Source of the DNA: Eubacterium sp. CAG:274 | GTDB lineage: Bacteria; Bacillota; Clostridia; Lachnospirales; CAG-274 | NCBI GenBank assembly: GCA_000432155.1 | Contig: FR888472.1 | Span: 1-36,899 of the forward strand | Length of the DNA: 36,899 bases | Reading direction: 5' to 3' | Shown: piece after piece, positions 1 to 8,459 of the stretch | Position numbering within the stretch: position 1 is the stretch's first letter | How the letters are laid out: every line of letters begins with the position of its first letter | Program-made: the position numbers and the translations under genes | Notes under the pieces: generated by a model | What the model saw: only the letters and a program-made list of their open reading frames with translations | Databases searched by the model: none | What the model was told of the DNA's origin: nothing

Positions 1-42
1 CTGCTTGTAAGGCAGATGCTCTCCCAGCTGAGCTATGCTCCC
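1..42 (-). tRNA. tRNA-Val (anticodon TAC), 3' part cut by window edge
   Basis: Read on the minus strand, the sequence starts GGGAGCATAGCTCAGC, followed by an anticodon arm with stem TCTGC and loop CTTACAA, so the anticodon is TAC (valine). The variable loop, T arm and acceptor 3' half lie beyond the left edge. It follows tRNA-Asp by only 5 bases and shares its promoter, so the two form one transcription unit that continues off the window. Confidence 0.9.
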
Positions 43-47
43 ATATA

Positions 48-124
48 TGGCGACCTGGAAGGGGCTCGAACCCTCGACCTCTGGCGTGACAGGCCAGCGC
101 TCTAACCAGCTGAGCTACCAGGCC
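48..124 (-). tRNA. tRNA-Asp (anticodon GTC)
   Basis: This is a complete 77-base cloverleaf on the minus strand. The acceptor stem is GGCCTGG pairing with CCAGGTC (one G-U pair). The D arm contains TAGCTCAG, the anticodon stem CTGGC/GCCAG encloses loop CTGTCAC with anticodon GTC, and the T arm contains GGTTCGAG. The discriminator is G and the CCA end is encoded. It is the first gene of a tRNA operon whose next member is tRNA-Val. Confidence 0.96.
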
Positions 125-148
125 ATATATTTCCTAGCGACAAGTGAT

Positions 149-177
149 ACTATACCATAGTTCTACCACCTTGTCAA
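149..177 (-). promoter_or_regulatory. Promoter of the tRNA-Asp/tRNA-Val operon
   Basis: On the minus strand there is TTGACA, a 17-base spacer ending TGG, then TATAGT. This is a near-consensus sigma-A promoter with an extended -10 (TGn). Transcription would begin about 18 bases before the mature tRNA-Asp 5' end. Confidence 0.8.
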
Positions 178-373
178 CACTTTTTTTTAATTTTTTTATA
201 TTTTTTTATAAAAATGTTATGGCACAAAAGCAAAAAAGCCTTGAAACACCTTTATTTCCTGTACTTTTATTATATTACCCATTTTCAAATAAATTATTTA
301 TTTTTTTGAAAGTTGCGTTTTTTTATTATAGGAATAAACATATTTTAATAAATATTTATTTTTAAATTTATAG

Positions 374-408
374 TAAAAACAAAAATAGCAGTCCGAAGAC
401 TGCTATTT
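374..408 (-). terminator. Intrinsic terminator of the candidate small RNA
   Basis: AAATAGCAGTC pairs perfectly with GACTGCTATTT over 11 bp around a TTCG tetraloop (minus-strand reading), followed by TTTTTGTTTTT. It is a textbook minus-strand terminator with no protein gene upstream. Confidence 0.85.
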
Positions 409-555
409 CTGTATACCATTTTAGGATGAAATAGTCCAAAAAGGTAAATATTCCCAAACACGCAAATCGGCAAAAGAACTGGTTGCCATTTGCTCGGAGT
501 AGATTAATACTTCATATAATACTGCGTTCTGTATATATTCAGTATATCTAACTCA
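374..555 (-). ncRNA. Candidate structured small RNA of about 175-180 nt (6S-like architecture possible)
   Basis: A transcription unit without a reading frame is visible on the minus strand. A promoter (TTTACA, 17 bases, TATACT) would start RNA near 553-555, and a perfect 11-bp terminator hairpin ends it near 374. Between them a strong hairpin pairs GCAAAT.GGCAA with TTGCC.ATTTGC around a short loop (about 462-493). Outside it AAGTATT can pair with AATATTT, and TATAC near the 5' end with GTATA near the 3' end. The result is a long rod with internal bubbles. Length and rod shape resemble 6S RNA, but I do not recognise diagnostic conserved bases, so identity is open. The promoter-terminator pair is seen; function is inferred. 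Confidence 0.5.
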
Positions 556-561
556 GTTATT

Positions 562-590
562 AGTATATATTATTTTTTTGCATTTGTAAA
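562..590 (-). promoter_or_regulatory. Promoter of the candidate small RNA
   Basis: On the minus strand TTTACA is followed by exactly 17 bases and TATACT. This is a good sigma-A promoter with no protein gene downstream before the terminator at 374-408. Confidence 0.6.
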
Positions 591-796
591 GGATTTTCTT
601 TCGCCTTTTATCGACAAAATGTCGTTTTTTTCGTCACAAGTGTCCCTAAAGCCCTTGTTATCTAGTTTTATAACCTTTTTTATGCTTATATAATAATACA
701 AACATAGTTAAAAATCAACAATAAAACTATATTTTATAAAAAGATACTGTTTTTTTAACAAAATATCTTATAATTTAATATTTTGTACTTATTATA

Positions 797-862
797 TAAA
801 TTAATGACCTTAATTCGTGGCTTGCAATCAAGCCATGGGATTTATCGTTATCACATAAAAAA
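797..862 (-). repeat. Dispersed palindromic repeat, copy 2
   Basis: Read on the minus strand it begins in the T-run of the preceding terminator and contains GATAAATCC, then a stem GGCTTG/CAAGCC, then a stem AATTAA/TTAATT. It aligns with the copy at 36300-36370: 28 of 36 core columns match. A G-C pair in the central stem replaces an A-T pair in the other copy, a compensatory change that supports a conserved hairpin. Its origin is unknown. Confidence 0.55.
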
Positions 863-889
863 CTCCTGTCACTTTTTATGACAGGAGTT
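855..889 (-). terminator. Terminator of the stalk-domain gene
   Basis: AACTCCTGTCA pairs perfectly with TGACAGGAGTT (11 bp, 7-base loop), followed on the minus strand by TTTTTTA. It lies about 10 bases after the stop codon at 901. Confidence 0.9.
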
Positions 890-900
890 ATATTTATACA

Positions 901-1980
901 TTAATTAAATATAGCAGTTTTTGTTTCTGCGTCCCAATCCACCTTAGCACCAACAGCCTCTCCAAGAGTTCTGAATGGTACAAACATACGACTATCCTTT
1001 ATTTCAGCATAAACGCCGTAAGCCATTTTCTGAGATTTTCCATTTATTGTTACATATTCAGAGCCGGCAGTAAACTGAATTTTATTTCCACCATAATTTA
1101 TAGTAGCAGTTTTTGTTTCTGCATCCCAAGTTACAATGTCACTATTTTCACTCTTACCTGTTAAAGATGTAGTTACCGCTCTTAAAGGAATAAGTGTAGA
1201 ACTACTACTCTTTTGTATAAAAGGTGCTGTATCAATAGTATAGTTAGAGTTATTTACTACTAAAACATTACTACCCACTGTAGCCTTTACAGTATTTGTA
1301 AATTTAGTTACATTACTTTCTGTAGTAGTTTCAGAAACAGCCTCTGTTGTTGTTTCAGTAGTTGTTTCCTTAGTAGCTACTGTAGTTGTAGTATCCTTCT
1401 TACCAGAATTTGTGCTACCACTTAATATAGTACCACCAGAAATTGTACTTGAATTAGAATCAATAGTAACCTTTACATCTCCTGTACCATATGTATATAC
1501 AACGCAAGGAATACTATAGTAAGGCTCATTATTTACACCATTAATCTCTAAAAGATTACCTCCGGCGTAATTGCTAGGCACATTAATAAGTTTTACTTCA
1601 ATCTGATTATCGTTTATCTTTCTAATCTTGTAAGGCAACTGATTAGTGCTTACCTGTGGCATTACATCGTAAAAGCCCTGTGTACTGTTCCAATCATAGT
1701 AACTGTACTGATAGCCTGTTGAATTGTAACCAAGAGCATTTGTATCAGTTGAAGTACCGTCAATAACTGACTGGTCAAAAACCTTCGCTGTTTCAAAAGT
1801 AAGAATAATAGAAGAACCTGTTGTAACTTCATCTAAAGGATGAATATTAAATGTAATAAATCCTAAAGGTGTATACTCCTTGTAAGCCCCTCCATCTCTT
1901 GAAACGCTGTTTGTAGATGCTGCAAATGTACTTGTTGTAAAAAGCATTACAAAACAGAGAAATAACGCAATTTTCTTCAT
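901..1980 (-). CDS. Secreted protein with C-terminal copper-amine-oxidase-type stalk domain
   Basis: The protein has 359 residues. Residues 1-21 form a signal peptide (MKKIALFLCF start, alanine-rich cleavage area), so it is exported. Residues about 25-180 form an unrecognised extracellular region rich in Tyr, Asn and Ser. Residues about 195-225 are a Thr/Glu linker. Residues about 235-359 match the copper amine oxidase N-terminal-like (stalk) domain, with the typical PLRAVTTSL, TWDAETKTATI, VPFRTLGEAVGA and DWDAETKTA segments. This domain is common in Clostridia surface proteins and does not itself imply oxidase activity. The ATG at 1980 is chosen because AAGGAGGT lies just upstream; an earlier in-frame GTG at 2001 precedes the ribosome site. 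It is divergent from pyrE and monocistronic, with its own promoter and terminator. Confidence 0.85.
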   Translation of the reverse strand: MKKIALFLCFVMLFTTSTFAASTNSVSRDGGAYKEYTPLGFITFNIHPLDEVTTGSSIILTFETAKVFDQSVIDGTSTDTNALGYNSTGYQYSYYDWNSTQGFYDVMPQVSTNQLPYKIRKINDNQIEVKLINVPSNYAGGNLLEINGVNNEPYYSIPCVVYTYGTGDVKVTIDSNSSTISGGTILSGSTNSGKKDTTTTVATKETTTETTTEAVSETTTESNVTKFTNTVKATVGSNVLVVNNSNYTIDTAPFIQKSSSSTLIPLRAVTTSLTGKSENSDIVTWDAETKTATINYGGNKIQFTAGSEYVTINGKSQKMAYGVYAEIKDSRMFVPFRTLGEAVGAKVDWDAETKTAIFN

Positions 1981-2019
1981 ATGAATTACCTCCTTATTCA
2001 CTTTTTAATTCGTACTTAT

Positions 2020-2048
2020 ATTTTACCACATACAAATAAATCAAACAA
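2020..2048 (-). promoter_or_regulatory. Promoter of the stalk-domain gene
   Basis: On the minus strand TTGTTT, a 17-base spacer ending TGG, then TAAAAT. The -10 is of the extended type, about 40 bases before the ATG. Confidence 0.55.
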
Positions 2049-2107
2049 TAATTCTCCTCACCAATAATTATTAAATATTTTTTACAATTAATAATTGCCC
2101 TATTTCC

Positions 2108-2136
2108 TTGAAATAGCCTTAAAAATATGGTATATT
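2108..2136 (+). promoter_or_regulatory. Promoter of pyrE
   Basis: TTGAAA, 17 bases ending TGG, then TATATT. The leader to the ATG at 2176 is only about 33 bases, leaving no room for a pyrimidine-responsive attenuator. Confidence 0.7.
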
Positions 2137-2175
2137 CAAAATATCAAAATATATATTTTTTTCGGAGGTAAAAAA

Positions 2176-2826
2176 ATGAGTTACAAGAAAGATTTTATTA
2201 AGTTTATGTGTGATGCAGGAGTTCTTACTTTTGGTGAATTTACTCTTAAAAGTGGCAGAAAAGCTCCTTACTTCATTAACACTGGTAACTACAAGACTGG
2301 CGAACATATTGCTAAGTTAGGCGAATTCTATGCTCAATGTCTTGCTGAAAACGGTATTGACTCTGATGTACTTTATGGTCCAGCATACAAGGGTATTCCT
2401 CTTGCTGTTAGTGTTGCTATTGCTGTTTACAACGAAACTGGTCGTTCTATGAACTATTGCTTCAACAGAAAAGAAGCTAAGGACCATGGCGAAGGTGGCG
2501 TAATGGTAGGCTACAAGATGAAAGACGGCGATAATGTAACTATTATTGAAGATGTTATTACTGCCGGTACAGCAATCAGAGAAACTCTCCCACTTCTTAA
2601 AGCTACAGCTGATGTAAATGTAAATGCTGTTATTATTTCTGTTGATAGAATGGAAAAAGGCAAAGGCGAAAAGTCAGCAGTACAAGAAGTTTATGATGAA
2701 TTTGGTATCAGAGTATACCCTATCGTTACAGTAGTTGATATTATTGAAGCCATTGAAGACGGTACTATTGACGGCAAGGAACACCTTGAAGCTATGAAGA
2801 AGTACAGAGAAACTTACGGTATCTAA
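2176..2826 (+). CDS. pyrE: Orotate phosphoribosyltransferase
   Basis: PyrE converts orotate and PRPP to orotidine 5'-phosphate and pyrophosphate, the fifth step of de novo pyrimidine synthesis, in the cytoplasm. The 216-residue length fits the family. The PRPP-binding signature VTIIEDVITAGTA is at residues 121-133, the mobile catalytic loop with FNRKEAKDHGEGG at about 96-108, and the N-terminal FTLKSGRKAPYF matches the substrate-binding region. The ATG at 2176 follows CGGAGGT by a normal spacing; upstream in-frame starts lack a ribosome site. The gene stands alone here with its own promoter and terminator, apart from other pyr genes. Confidence 0.95.
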   Translation: MSYKKDFIKFMCDAGVLTFGEFTLKSGRKAPYFINTGNYKTGEHIAKLGEFYAQCLAENGIDSDVLYGPAYKGIPLAVSVAIAVYNETGRSMNYCFNRKEAKDHGEGGVMVGYKMKDGDNVTIIEDVITAGTAIRETLPLLKATADVNVNAVIISVDRMEKGKGEKSAVQEVYDEFGIRVYPIVTVVDIIEAIEDGTIDGKEHLEAMKKYRETYGI

Positions 2827-2918
2827 TACATAATTTTTGATTTGCATATTGCAATTATTATTACACTTGCTCTAGGCAAAATAGACGATAATATTAAACA
2901 TAATTATCTAAGAAATCC

Positions 2919-2958
2919 AAAAGTCCTAGAGGTAATATCTCTGGGACTTTTATTATTT
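2919..2958 (+). terminator. Terminator of pyrE
   Basis: AAAAGTCCTAGAG pairs with CTCTGGGACTTTT (13 bp with one U-G pair) around a 7-base loop, followed by a T-rich tract. Confidence 0.85.
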
Positions 2959-3044
2959 TACATATTGGTAATAAAGTTCACAAAATATTACATAAAGTAC
3001 CAAATTTTTTCAGTATTACAATTTTATTAAAACATAATACACCA

Positions 3045-3074
3045 TTGGAAAAGCACCTAAATTTATGGTATAAT
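3045..3074 (+). promoter_or_regulatory. Promoter of the Ser-rich stalk protein gene
   Basis: TTGGAA, 18 bases ending TGG, then a consensus TATAAT (extended -10), about 48 bases before the ATG. Confidence 0.65.
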
Positions 3075-3122
3075 GGTAGAGATTGAAATTATTCAATAAT
3101 CTTTTTTCAGGGAGGAATTTTT

Positions 3123-5231
3123 ATGAAAAGATTAACTGGGTTGTTACTTTCGTTTTTAATGATGGTAACTACACTTTGCTTCCCATCAATATCATTCGGA
3201 GCAACTGAAGTAGTCCCTGTTTACCTTAATAACAAGGCTATTACTTTCGCTGCCAATGATGCCCAGCCTCAAATTTTCCAGAATAGAACTTATGTGCCTA
3301 TTCGTACAACTTGTGATGCTTTAGGGCTTACTATTGATTGGAACTCAAAAACTGAAACACTTACATTCACAAGAGAGGGCGTTACTATTGCTCATACAAT
3401 GCGTTCTAAGATAGTTTATATTAATGGCGTTAAGCAGACTTTCGATACTGCTTCTATTAATAAAAACAACAGAACATTAATGCCTATTCGTATGCTTGCT
3501 GAATCTATTGGTGCTACTGTAACTTGGGATAATGACACAAGAAGTGTTCATATCACAACAAACACTACAACTGACAATAACTCAAGCAACACAAACAATA
3601 ACTCAAGCACTAATACAAACACAAACACTAACACAACAACCTCAGCAGACAACCTTACAGTATCTTCAATCGCTGTAAACACAAGTGTTGTTAACTCTGG
3701 TAATGCTGTTACATTTACAGCTGTTGCAGATTCTAATACATCAGTTGTTAGATTTTCTGATGCCTCAACTGGCAATGTTTACGAAGATGTAAGCGAATAT
3801 ACAGCTAATTCAGACGGTACAAGAACTTTCCAATGCCGTCATACATTCACTAATACAGGTTCATCAGAAACTGTAGCTACAGTAAAGGCACAGCCTGGTA
3901 ACGGAACAGCCTTCTCTAATAATGCTAATTCTACAAAAGCAGCATCTATTATTGTTAAGACTGCTAGTAGCTCAAGTAGTGATAACTCAAACTCAAATAG
4001 TTCAAGCTCTAGTAGCTCATCTTACAAGTCTGACTATATGGTTAAGTTAAAGACAGCTAGTACATCATTAAGCAAGAATGACTATGCTAAACTTACTATT
4101 ACAACTAAATCTGATATTTCTAAGGTTAAGATTACTAATAACTTTAATGATGAAGATGTTGTTGTTTCAGACTATGATGAAGACGGTAGCAACAGAGTAT
4201 TTACTGGCAAAGTAAAAATGAGTTCAAAGGGTACTTCTAAGCTCTATGTTTACCTTTATGTAAAGGGTCAGGGTTATGAAGACTCTTACGAAACTGTTAC
4301 TATTGATGTAGATTCTTCTTCAAGCTCTAGTAGTAGCCGTAGCCTTGATATTAGTGATGTTGTAACTCCTAGTAACTACATCTATACTGATGTAGAATCA
4401 ACAGTTACAATCTACACAGGTACTGGTGCTAAGAAAGTAGAAATTAGAGATGATGATGATAGAGTTGTTGCATCTTCTGGCTTCTATACTTCTAAAACAA
4501 GTAACAAAATTACTTGGAATGTAAATATGACAGTTAAGTCTAGTGGTAAGCATAACTATACTGTATATGCTTATGACAGCGATGACAATTCAGAAACTTA
4601 CGACTTCTCATTTAATGCTAAGAACTGGAGCAAAGGCTCTCCTCTTATTCTTAATGTAGAACAGAGGTCATCAAATATTGAAACAGGTGATACTGCTAAG
4701 TTTAGAGTTACTGCTTCTTATGGTACAAGCTATGTAACAATAACAAGAGGTAGTAGTTCTTCTGCCCTTGATAAGAACTCAAGTGGTTCTAAGAACTCTG
4801 GTGGCGATACTAAATCTTTCGACCTTAGCTTTAAGGTAGAAGAAATTAGAGATACTTACTATGTTCACGCATACAGCTCTGACGGTGGTGCTGGTAATGA
4901 ATACGCCCTTACAATTAACGGCGACAATTCAGACCCTATTAAGATTTCTAAGGTAAATGTTGACGGTACTTCATTCTCACTTGACGATAGCATTGAAGTT
5001 GAAGTTATTACTTCAAATAGTGCTCAAAAGGTTTGGGTTGAAGATAGTGCTGGCGATAGAATTTCTAAGGTTTATAAGTCACCTGATGATGAAGACGATG
5101 ACGAATATACTTGGAACATCGACTTTAACCCTACTAAGACAGGTCGTAAGACATTTACTGTTATTGCACAGGGCGATAATAGCAAAGAAGAGGACTCTTA
5201 TGACTTTACTGTTACAATAACTGAAAGATAA
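3123..5231 (+). CDS. Secreted stalk-domain protein with Ser-rich Ig-like repeats
   Basis: The protein has 702 residues. Residues 1-26 form a signal peptide. Residues about 30-146 form a copper amine oxidase N-terminal-like domain (VPIRTTCDALGL, IDWNSKTETLTF, MPIRMLAESIGA, VTWDNDTR). Residues about 147-175 are an Asn/Thr/Ser linker. The rest consists of about five beta-rich, Ig-like modules separated by serine runs. The last modules are strongly acidic (SPDDEDDDEY), suggesting calcium binding or an extended surface rod. There is no LPXTG-type anchor or C-terminal membrane helix. Serine runs use mixed AGC/AGT/TCA codons, so they are not simple slippage tracts. Start fixed by GGAGG 7 bases upstream. 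It shares its N-terminal domain type with the 901-1980 gene. Function unknown; probably cell-surface. Confidence 0.85.
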   Translation: MKRLTGLLLSFLMMVTTLCFPSISFGATEVVPVYLNNKAITFAANDAQPQIFQNRTYVPIRTTCDALGLTIDWNSKTETLTFTREGVTIAHTMRSKIVYINGVKQTFDTASINKNNRTLMPIRMLAESIGATVTWDNDTRSVHITTNTTTDNNSSNTNNNSSTNTNTNTNTTTSADNLTVSSIAVNTSVVNSGNAVTFTAVADSNTSVVRFSDASTGNVYEDVSEYTANSDGTRTFQCRHTFTNTGSSETVATVKAQPGNGTAFSNNANSTKAASIIVKTASSSSSDNSNSNSSSSSSSSYKSDYMVKLKTASTSLSKNDYAKLTITTKSDISKVKITNNFNDEDVVVSDYDEDGSNRVFTGKVKMSSKGTSKLYVYLYVKGQGYEDSYETVTIDVDSSSSSSSSRSLDISDVVTPSNYIYTDVESTVTIYTGTGAKKVEIRDDDDRVVASSGFYTSKTSNKITWNVNMTVKSSGKHNYTVYAYDSDDNSETYDFSFNAKNWSKGSPLILNVEQRSSNIETGDTAKFRVTASYGTSYVTITRGSSSSALDKNSSGSKNSGGDTKSFDLSFKVEEIRDTYYVHAYSSDGGAGNEYALTINGDNSDPIKISKVNVDGTSFSLDDSIEVEVITSNSAQKVWVEDSAGDRISKVYKSPDDEDDDEYTWNIDFNPTKTGRKTFTVIAQGDNSKEEDSYDFTVTITER

Positions 5232-5239
5232 TAATAATT

Positions 5240-5275
5240 AAAGGGCTGATTAACTTCAGCCCTTTTCTTTTTTTG
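5240..5275 (+). terminator. Terminator of the Ser-rich stalk protein gene
   Basis: AAAGGGCTGA pairs with TCAGCCCTTT (10 bp, 6-base loop), followed by TCTTTTTTT. It ends only a few bases before the ribosome site of cobO. Confidence 0.88.
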
Positions 5276-5283
5276 GAGGATAT

Positions 5284-5781
5284 ATGACAGGTTTAATTCA
5301 TATTTTAACAGGCAATGGAAAAGGAAAAACAACTTCTGCAACAGGAATGGCTGTCAGAGCCTTAGGAAACGGACTTAAAGTGACATTTGTTCAGTTTTTA
5401 AAAGGAACACCTACTGGAGAAGTAAAAACTCTTGAAAAATTGGAAAATGTAGAAATTATAAGATGTAATAGAGCAACTTCTTTTGACTATGACAATATTC
5501 CCCTTTTAAAGGAAACCCATAACGAAATGCTTTTATCTGCTATAGAAACTCAGCCAGATATGCTTATACTTGATGAAGTAATAGGTGCTGTAAACTATGG
5601 TTATTTGGATAAAGATATTCTCTTAGACTATTTAAAAAATCATAACAACACAGAAGTAGTTATGACTGGCAGAAATGCCCCAGATTACTTAATAGACCTA
5701 GCTGACTATGTAAGTGAAATAAATCCTGTAAAACACCCCTATAAAAGAGGTATTAAGGCTAGAAAAGGTATTGAATATTAA
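5284..5781 (+). CDS. cobO: Cob(I)yrinic acid a,c-diamide adenosyltransferase (CobA/CobO/BtuR family)
   Basis: This enzyme transfers the adenosyl group of ATP to cob(I)alamin or cob(I)yrinic acid diamide to make coenzyme B12 forms, in the cytoplasm. The 165-residue protein is slightly short for the family. It has the characteristic P-loop GNGKGKTT at residues 10-17, LILDE at 94-98 and a C-terminal VKHPYKRGIKARKGIEY typical of the family. The ATG follows GGAGGA. No other cobalamin genes are nearby, so it may serve B12 salvage. A terminator lies between it and the preceding gene, and I see no clear promoter, so it may depend on read-through. Confidence 0.92.
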   Translation: MTGLIHILTGNGKGKTTSATGMAVRALGNGLKVTFVQFLKGTPTGEVKTLEKLENVEIIRCNRATSFDYDNIPLLKETHNEMLLSAIETQPDMLILDEVIGAVNYGYLDKDILLDYLKNHNNTEVVMTGRNAPDYLIDLADYVSEINPVKHPYKRGIKARKGIEY

Positions 5782-5808
5782 AGAACAGTTATTGTCTATA
5801 TACTATTA

Positions 5809-5842
5809 CTCCAACTGAAAATAGTTGGGGCTTTTATATTTT
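5809..5842 (+). terminator. Terminator of cobO
   Basis: CTCCAACT pairs with AGTTGGGG (8 bp including one T-G pair), followed by CTTTTATATTTT. It is convergent with the gyrA terminator. Confidence 0.65.
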
Positions 5843-5882
5843 CAGACTTTAGAAAATTCCATCAGCATAATATTGCCACTAT

Positions 5883-5919
5883 AGTAAAAAGCCCTAAGGA
5901 TTATATCCTTAGGACTTTT
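5883..5919 (-). terminator. Terminator of gyrA
   Basis: On the minus strand AAAAGTCCTAAGGA pairs with TCCTTAGGGCTTTT (one U-G pair), followed by more T. It lies 5 bases after the gyrA stop codon. Confidence 0.9.
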
Positions 5920-5923
5920 GATT

Positions 5924-8437
5924 TTATTCTTCAGTTGTTTCAGCAGTAACTTCTGTGTTGTTTTCTTCTGATTCTTCTTCAACTGTATCTTCAGCTGAAA
6001 TTTTATCCATACTAACAACTATTACGCCGTCATTAAGATTTATTAATCTTACACCCTGTGTAATTCTACCAGTAGTAGTTGCAATATCCTTAATTCTAAT
6101 TCTGATTACAACACCTTCACTTGTAACCATTATAAGTTCTTCGCTGTCATTAACCATTGAAATACCTATAATATTACCAGTCTTTTCTGTAATCTTGTAA
6201 GCCTTTAAGCCCTTACCACCTCTGTGCTGTATACGGAAACTTGTAAGGTCAGTACACTTACCGTAACCACCGTCAGTTACAAGAAGAACCTTGCTATCTT
6301 CTCTAACTGGTTCAGCACCTACAACATAATCGCCATCAGCAAGGTCAATAGCCTTTACACCAGAGGCTGTACGACCAACAGCTCTTGCATCATTTTCATT
6401 GAAGCAAATTGCCATACCATTTCTTGTAGCAAGGAAAATGTTGTCGTTACCAGTAGTCTTGAATATAGAAATAAGTTCATCGCCCTCTTTAAGAGTAATA
6501 GCAATCTTACCACTCTTTCTAATACTTTCGTACTCACTAGCTGGAGTTTTCTTTATAACACCATTCTTTGTTACCATAACAAGGTATTCATTATCTGAAA
6601 ATTCCTTAACTGGTATAATCTCGCTAATCTTTTCTTCTGGAGATTTTTCAATAATATTTACAACAGGAGTACCCTTAGCAGTTCTGCCTGCCTCTGGTAT
6701 GTTGTATGTCTTTGTTCTATAAACTCGACCCATATCAGTAAAGTAAAGGAGATAGCTATGGTTAGAACTGAGGAATAACTTAGTTACAACATCTTCTTCT
6801 CTAGTCTGCATACCCTTTATACCCTTACCGCCTCTGTTCTGAATTCTGTAAGTATCAAGACCAATTCTCTTTACATAATTCATCTGTGTCATTGTAATAA
6901 CACTCATATCATCGGCAATTAAGTCTTCGTAATTTATCTCGCCCATATCAGCTACGAAACGAGTTCTTCTTGCATCACCATACTTATCTCTGATTTCAAT
7001 AAGTTCGTTTTTAATAACTGTAATAAGTTTATTCTTATCGGCAAGAATTGCTCTCATTTCAGCAATAAAGGCAGTCAAATCGTTCTTTTCAGTTTCAAGT
7101 TTTTCTCTTTCCAAACCGATTAAACGGATAAGACGCATATCACAAATGGCATTGACCTGAATTTCAGTAAATTCAAATCTATCCATTAATCTAGTCTTAG
7201 CCTCATCTCTAGTTTTAGAACTTCTGAGAATATTAATTACCTCGTCAATATTGTCAAGAGCCTTTAAAAGACCTTCTACAATGTGCATTCTTGCAAGAGC
7301 CTTGTCCAAGTCAAATTGAGTTCTTCTTGTAACAACTTCTTCCTGGAATTCAAGGTAATAAGAAAGCATTTCCTTTAAGTTAAGTGTTCTAGGAACACCG
7401 TCAACTATTGTAAGGAAGTTTACGCTATAAGTTTCCTGCAACTGTGAGTATTTGTAAAGCTGATTAAGTATAATCTGGGCACTGTAGTCCTTTTTACACT
7501 CAATAGTAATATTAATACCATTTCTGTCTGAATGGTCCTTAATATCGGCAATACCTTCAATTTTCTTATCCTTTACAAGGTCAGCAATACCACTTATCAT
7601 TCTGGACTTGTTTACCTGATAAGGAATTTCAGTTACAACAATTTCTTCCTTACCATTAGAAAGAGGTCTAATTTCGCATTGAGCTCTCATTCTAATTCTG
7701 CCTCTACCTGTTCTGTAAGCAGATTCAATACCTGCTCTACCTAAGATATTAGCACCTGTTGGGAAGTCCGGACCTTTTATAATGTCCATTATTTCATCAA
7801 TTTCTGTATCTCTGTTTTCTTCAATTTTGTTGTCAATCATTTTGACAGCAGCATTGATTACTTCTGTAAGGTTATGTGGTGGTATATTAGTTGCCATACC
7901 TACGGCAATACCATTTGAACCATTTACAAGAAGATTTGGAAATCTTGATGGAAGTACAGTAGGTTCTTTATACTCACCGTCATAGTTATCCATAAAATCA
8001 ACAGTATTTTTATCAATATCTCTAAGCATTTCAACTGTGATTTTAGCCATTTTAGCTTCTGTATATCTTGAAGCCGCAGCCTGAAAACCATCAATTGAAC
8101 CAAAGTTACCATGACCATCAACAAGAGGGTATCTCATAGAGAAATCCTGAGCAAGACGAACTAAAGCATCGTATATTGATGAATCACCATGAGGGTGATA
8201 TTTACCCATTGTATCACCGACAATACGAGCAGACTTCTTGTAGCCCTTTGATGGGTCAAGGTGGAGTTCATTCATATCAAACAAAATTCGTCTATGAACA
8301 GGCTTTAAACCATCTCTGACATCTGGTAAAGCTCTTGATACAATAACACTCATTGCATAGTCTATGTATGCACTTTTCATTTTGTCAGATATTTCAACAT
8401 CTACAATTTTATCATAGGTTAAATTGTTTTCATCCAT
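5924..8437 (-). CDS. gyrA: DNA gyrase subunit A
   Basis: GyrA is the breakage-reunion subunit of the A2B2 gyrase that introduces negative supercoils using ATP. The 837-residue protein has the catalytic tyrosine at residue 125 (AAASRYTE) and the quinolone region HPHGDSSIYD at 81-90. Ser86 and Asp90 there correspond to the E. coli Ser83 and Asp87 positions, so no common quinolone-resistance change is present. The GyrA box QNRGGKG at 531-537 and C-terminal beta-pinwheel repeats separate it from ParC. The tail is acidic (EEESEENNTEVTAETTEE). It lies 22 bases after gyrB, in the conserved dnaA-dnaN-recF-gyrB-gyrA order, and is followed by its own terminator. Confidence 0.98.
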   Translation of the reverse strand: MDENNLTYDKIVDVEISDKMKSAYIDYAMSVIVSRALPDVRDGLKPVHRRILFDMNELHLDPSKGYKKSARIVGDTMGKYHPHGDSSIYDALVRLAQDFSMRYPLVDGHGNFGSIDGFQAAASRYTEAKMAKITVEMLRDIDKNTVDFMDNYDGEYKEPTVLPSRFPNLLVNGSNGIAVGMATNIPPHNLTEVINAAVKMIDNKIEENRDTEIDEIMDIIKGPDFPTGANILGRAGIESAYRTGRGRIRMRAQCEIRPLSNGKEEIVVTEIPYQVNKSRMISGIADLVKDKKIEGIADIKDHSDRNGINITIECKKDYSAQIILNQLYKYSQLQETYSVNFLTIVDGVPRTLNLKEMLSYYLEFQEEVVTRRTQFDLDKALARMHIVEGLLKALDNIDEVINILRSSKTRDEAKTRLMDRFEFTEIQVNAICDMRLIRLIGLEREKLETEKNDLTAFIAEMRAILADKNKLITVIKNELIEIRDKYGDARRTRFVADMGEINYEDLIADDMSVITMTQMNYVKRIGLDTYRIQNRGGKGIKGMQTREEDVVTKLFLSSNHSYLLYFTDMGRVYRTKTYNIPEAGRTAKGTPVVNIIEKSPEEKISEIIPVKEFSDNEYLVMVTKNGVIKKTPASEYESIRKSGKIAITLKEGDELISIFKTTGNDNIFLATRNGMAICFNENDARAVGRTASGVKAIDLADGDYVVGAEPVREDSKVLLVTDGGYGKCTDLTSFRIQHRGGKGLKAYKITEKTGNIIGISMVNDSEELIMVTSEGVVIRIRIKDIATTTGRITQGVRLINLNDGVIVVSMDKISAEDTVEEESEENNTEVTAETTEE

Positions 8438-8459
8438 AATTTCAATCCTTTACTGTATA

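Larger units (their letters stand above)
125..900. other. Gene-poor interval: tRNA promoter, candidate small RNA, repeat and terminator
   Basis: No credible protein gene is present. The interval contains the tRNA promoter (149-177), T-rich low-complexity DNA (about 180-370), a candidate small RNA with terminator and promoter (374-590), AT-rich DNA with nothing recognisable (about 630-795), a dispersed palindromic repeat (797-862) and the terminator of the stalk-protein gene (855-889). Confidence 0.7.
2827..3122 (+). other. Intergenic: pyrE terminator and next promoter
   Basis: The interval contains the pyrE terminator (2919-2958) and the promoter of the following gene (3045-3074). Otherwise it is AT-rich with no reading frame I can support. 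Confidence 0.6.

Noticed and set aside
144..365. 73-codon plus-strand frame upstream of the tRNA genes.
   Set aside because: It comes from T-rich low-complexity DNA, has no ribosome site, and overlaps the tRNA promoter.
611..631. CGACA/TGTCG hairpin followed by seven T, like a plus-strand terminator.
   Set aside because: The stem is only 5 bp and no plus-strand gene or promoter lies upstream.
2842..3030. 62-codon plus-strand frame after pyrE.
   Set aside because: It runs through the pyrE terminator and has no ribosome site.
3960..4340. Serine-codon runs that might be phase-variable repeats.
   Set aside because: The codons are mixed AGC, AGT, TCA and TCT without a uniform repeat unit, so slippage is not expected.
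8080..8200. Possible quinolone-resistance change in gyrA.
   Set aside because: The key positions are Ser86 and Asp90, the susceptible form.
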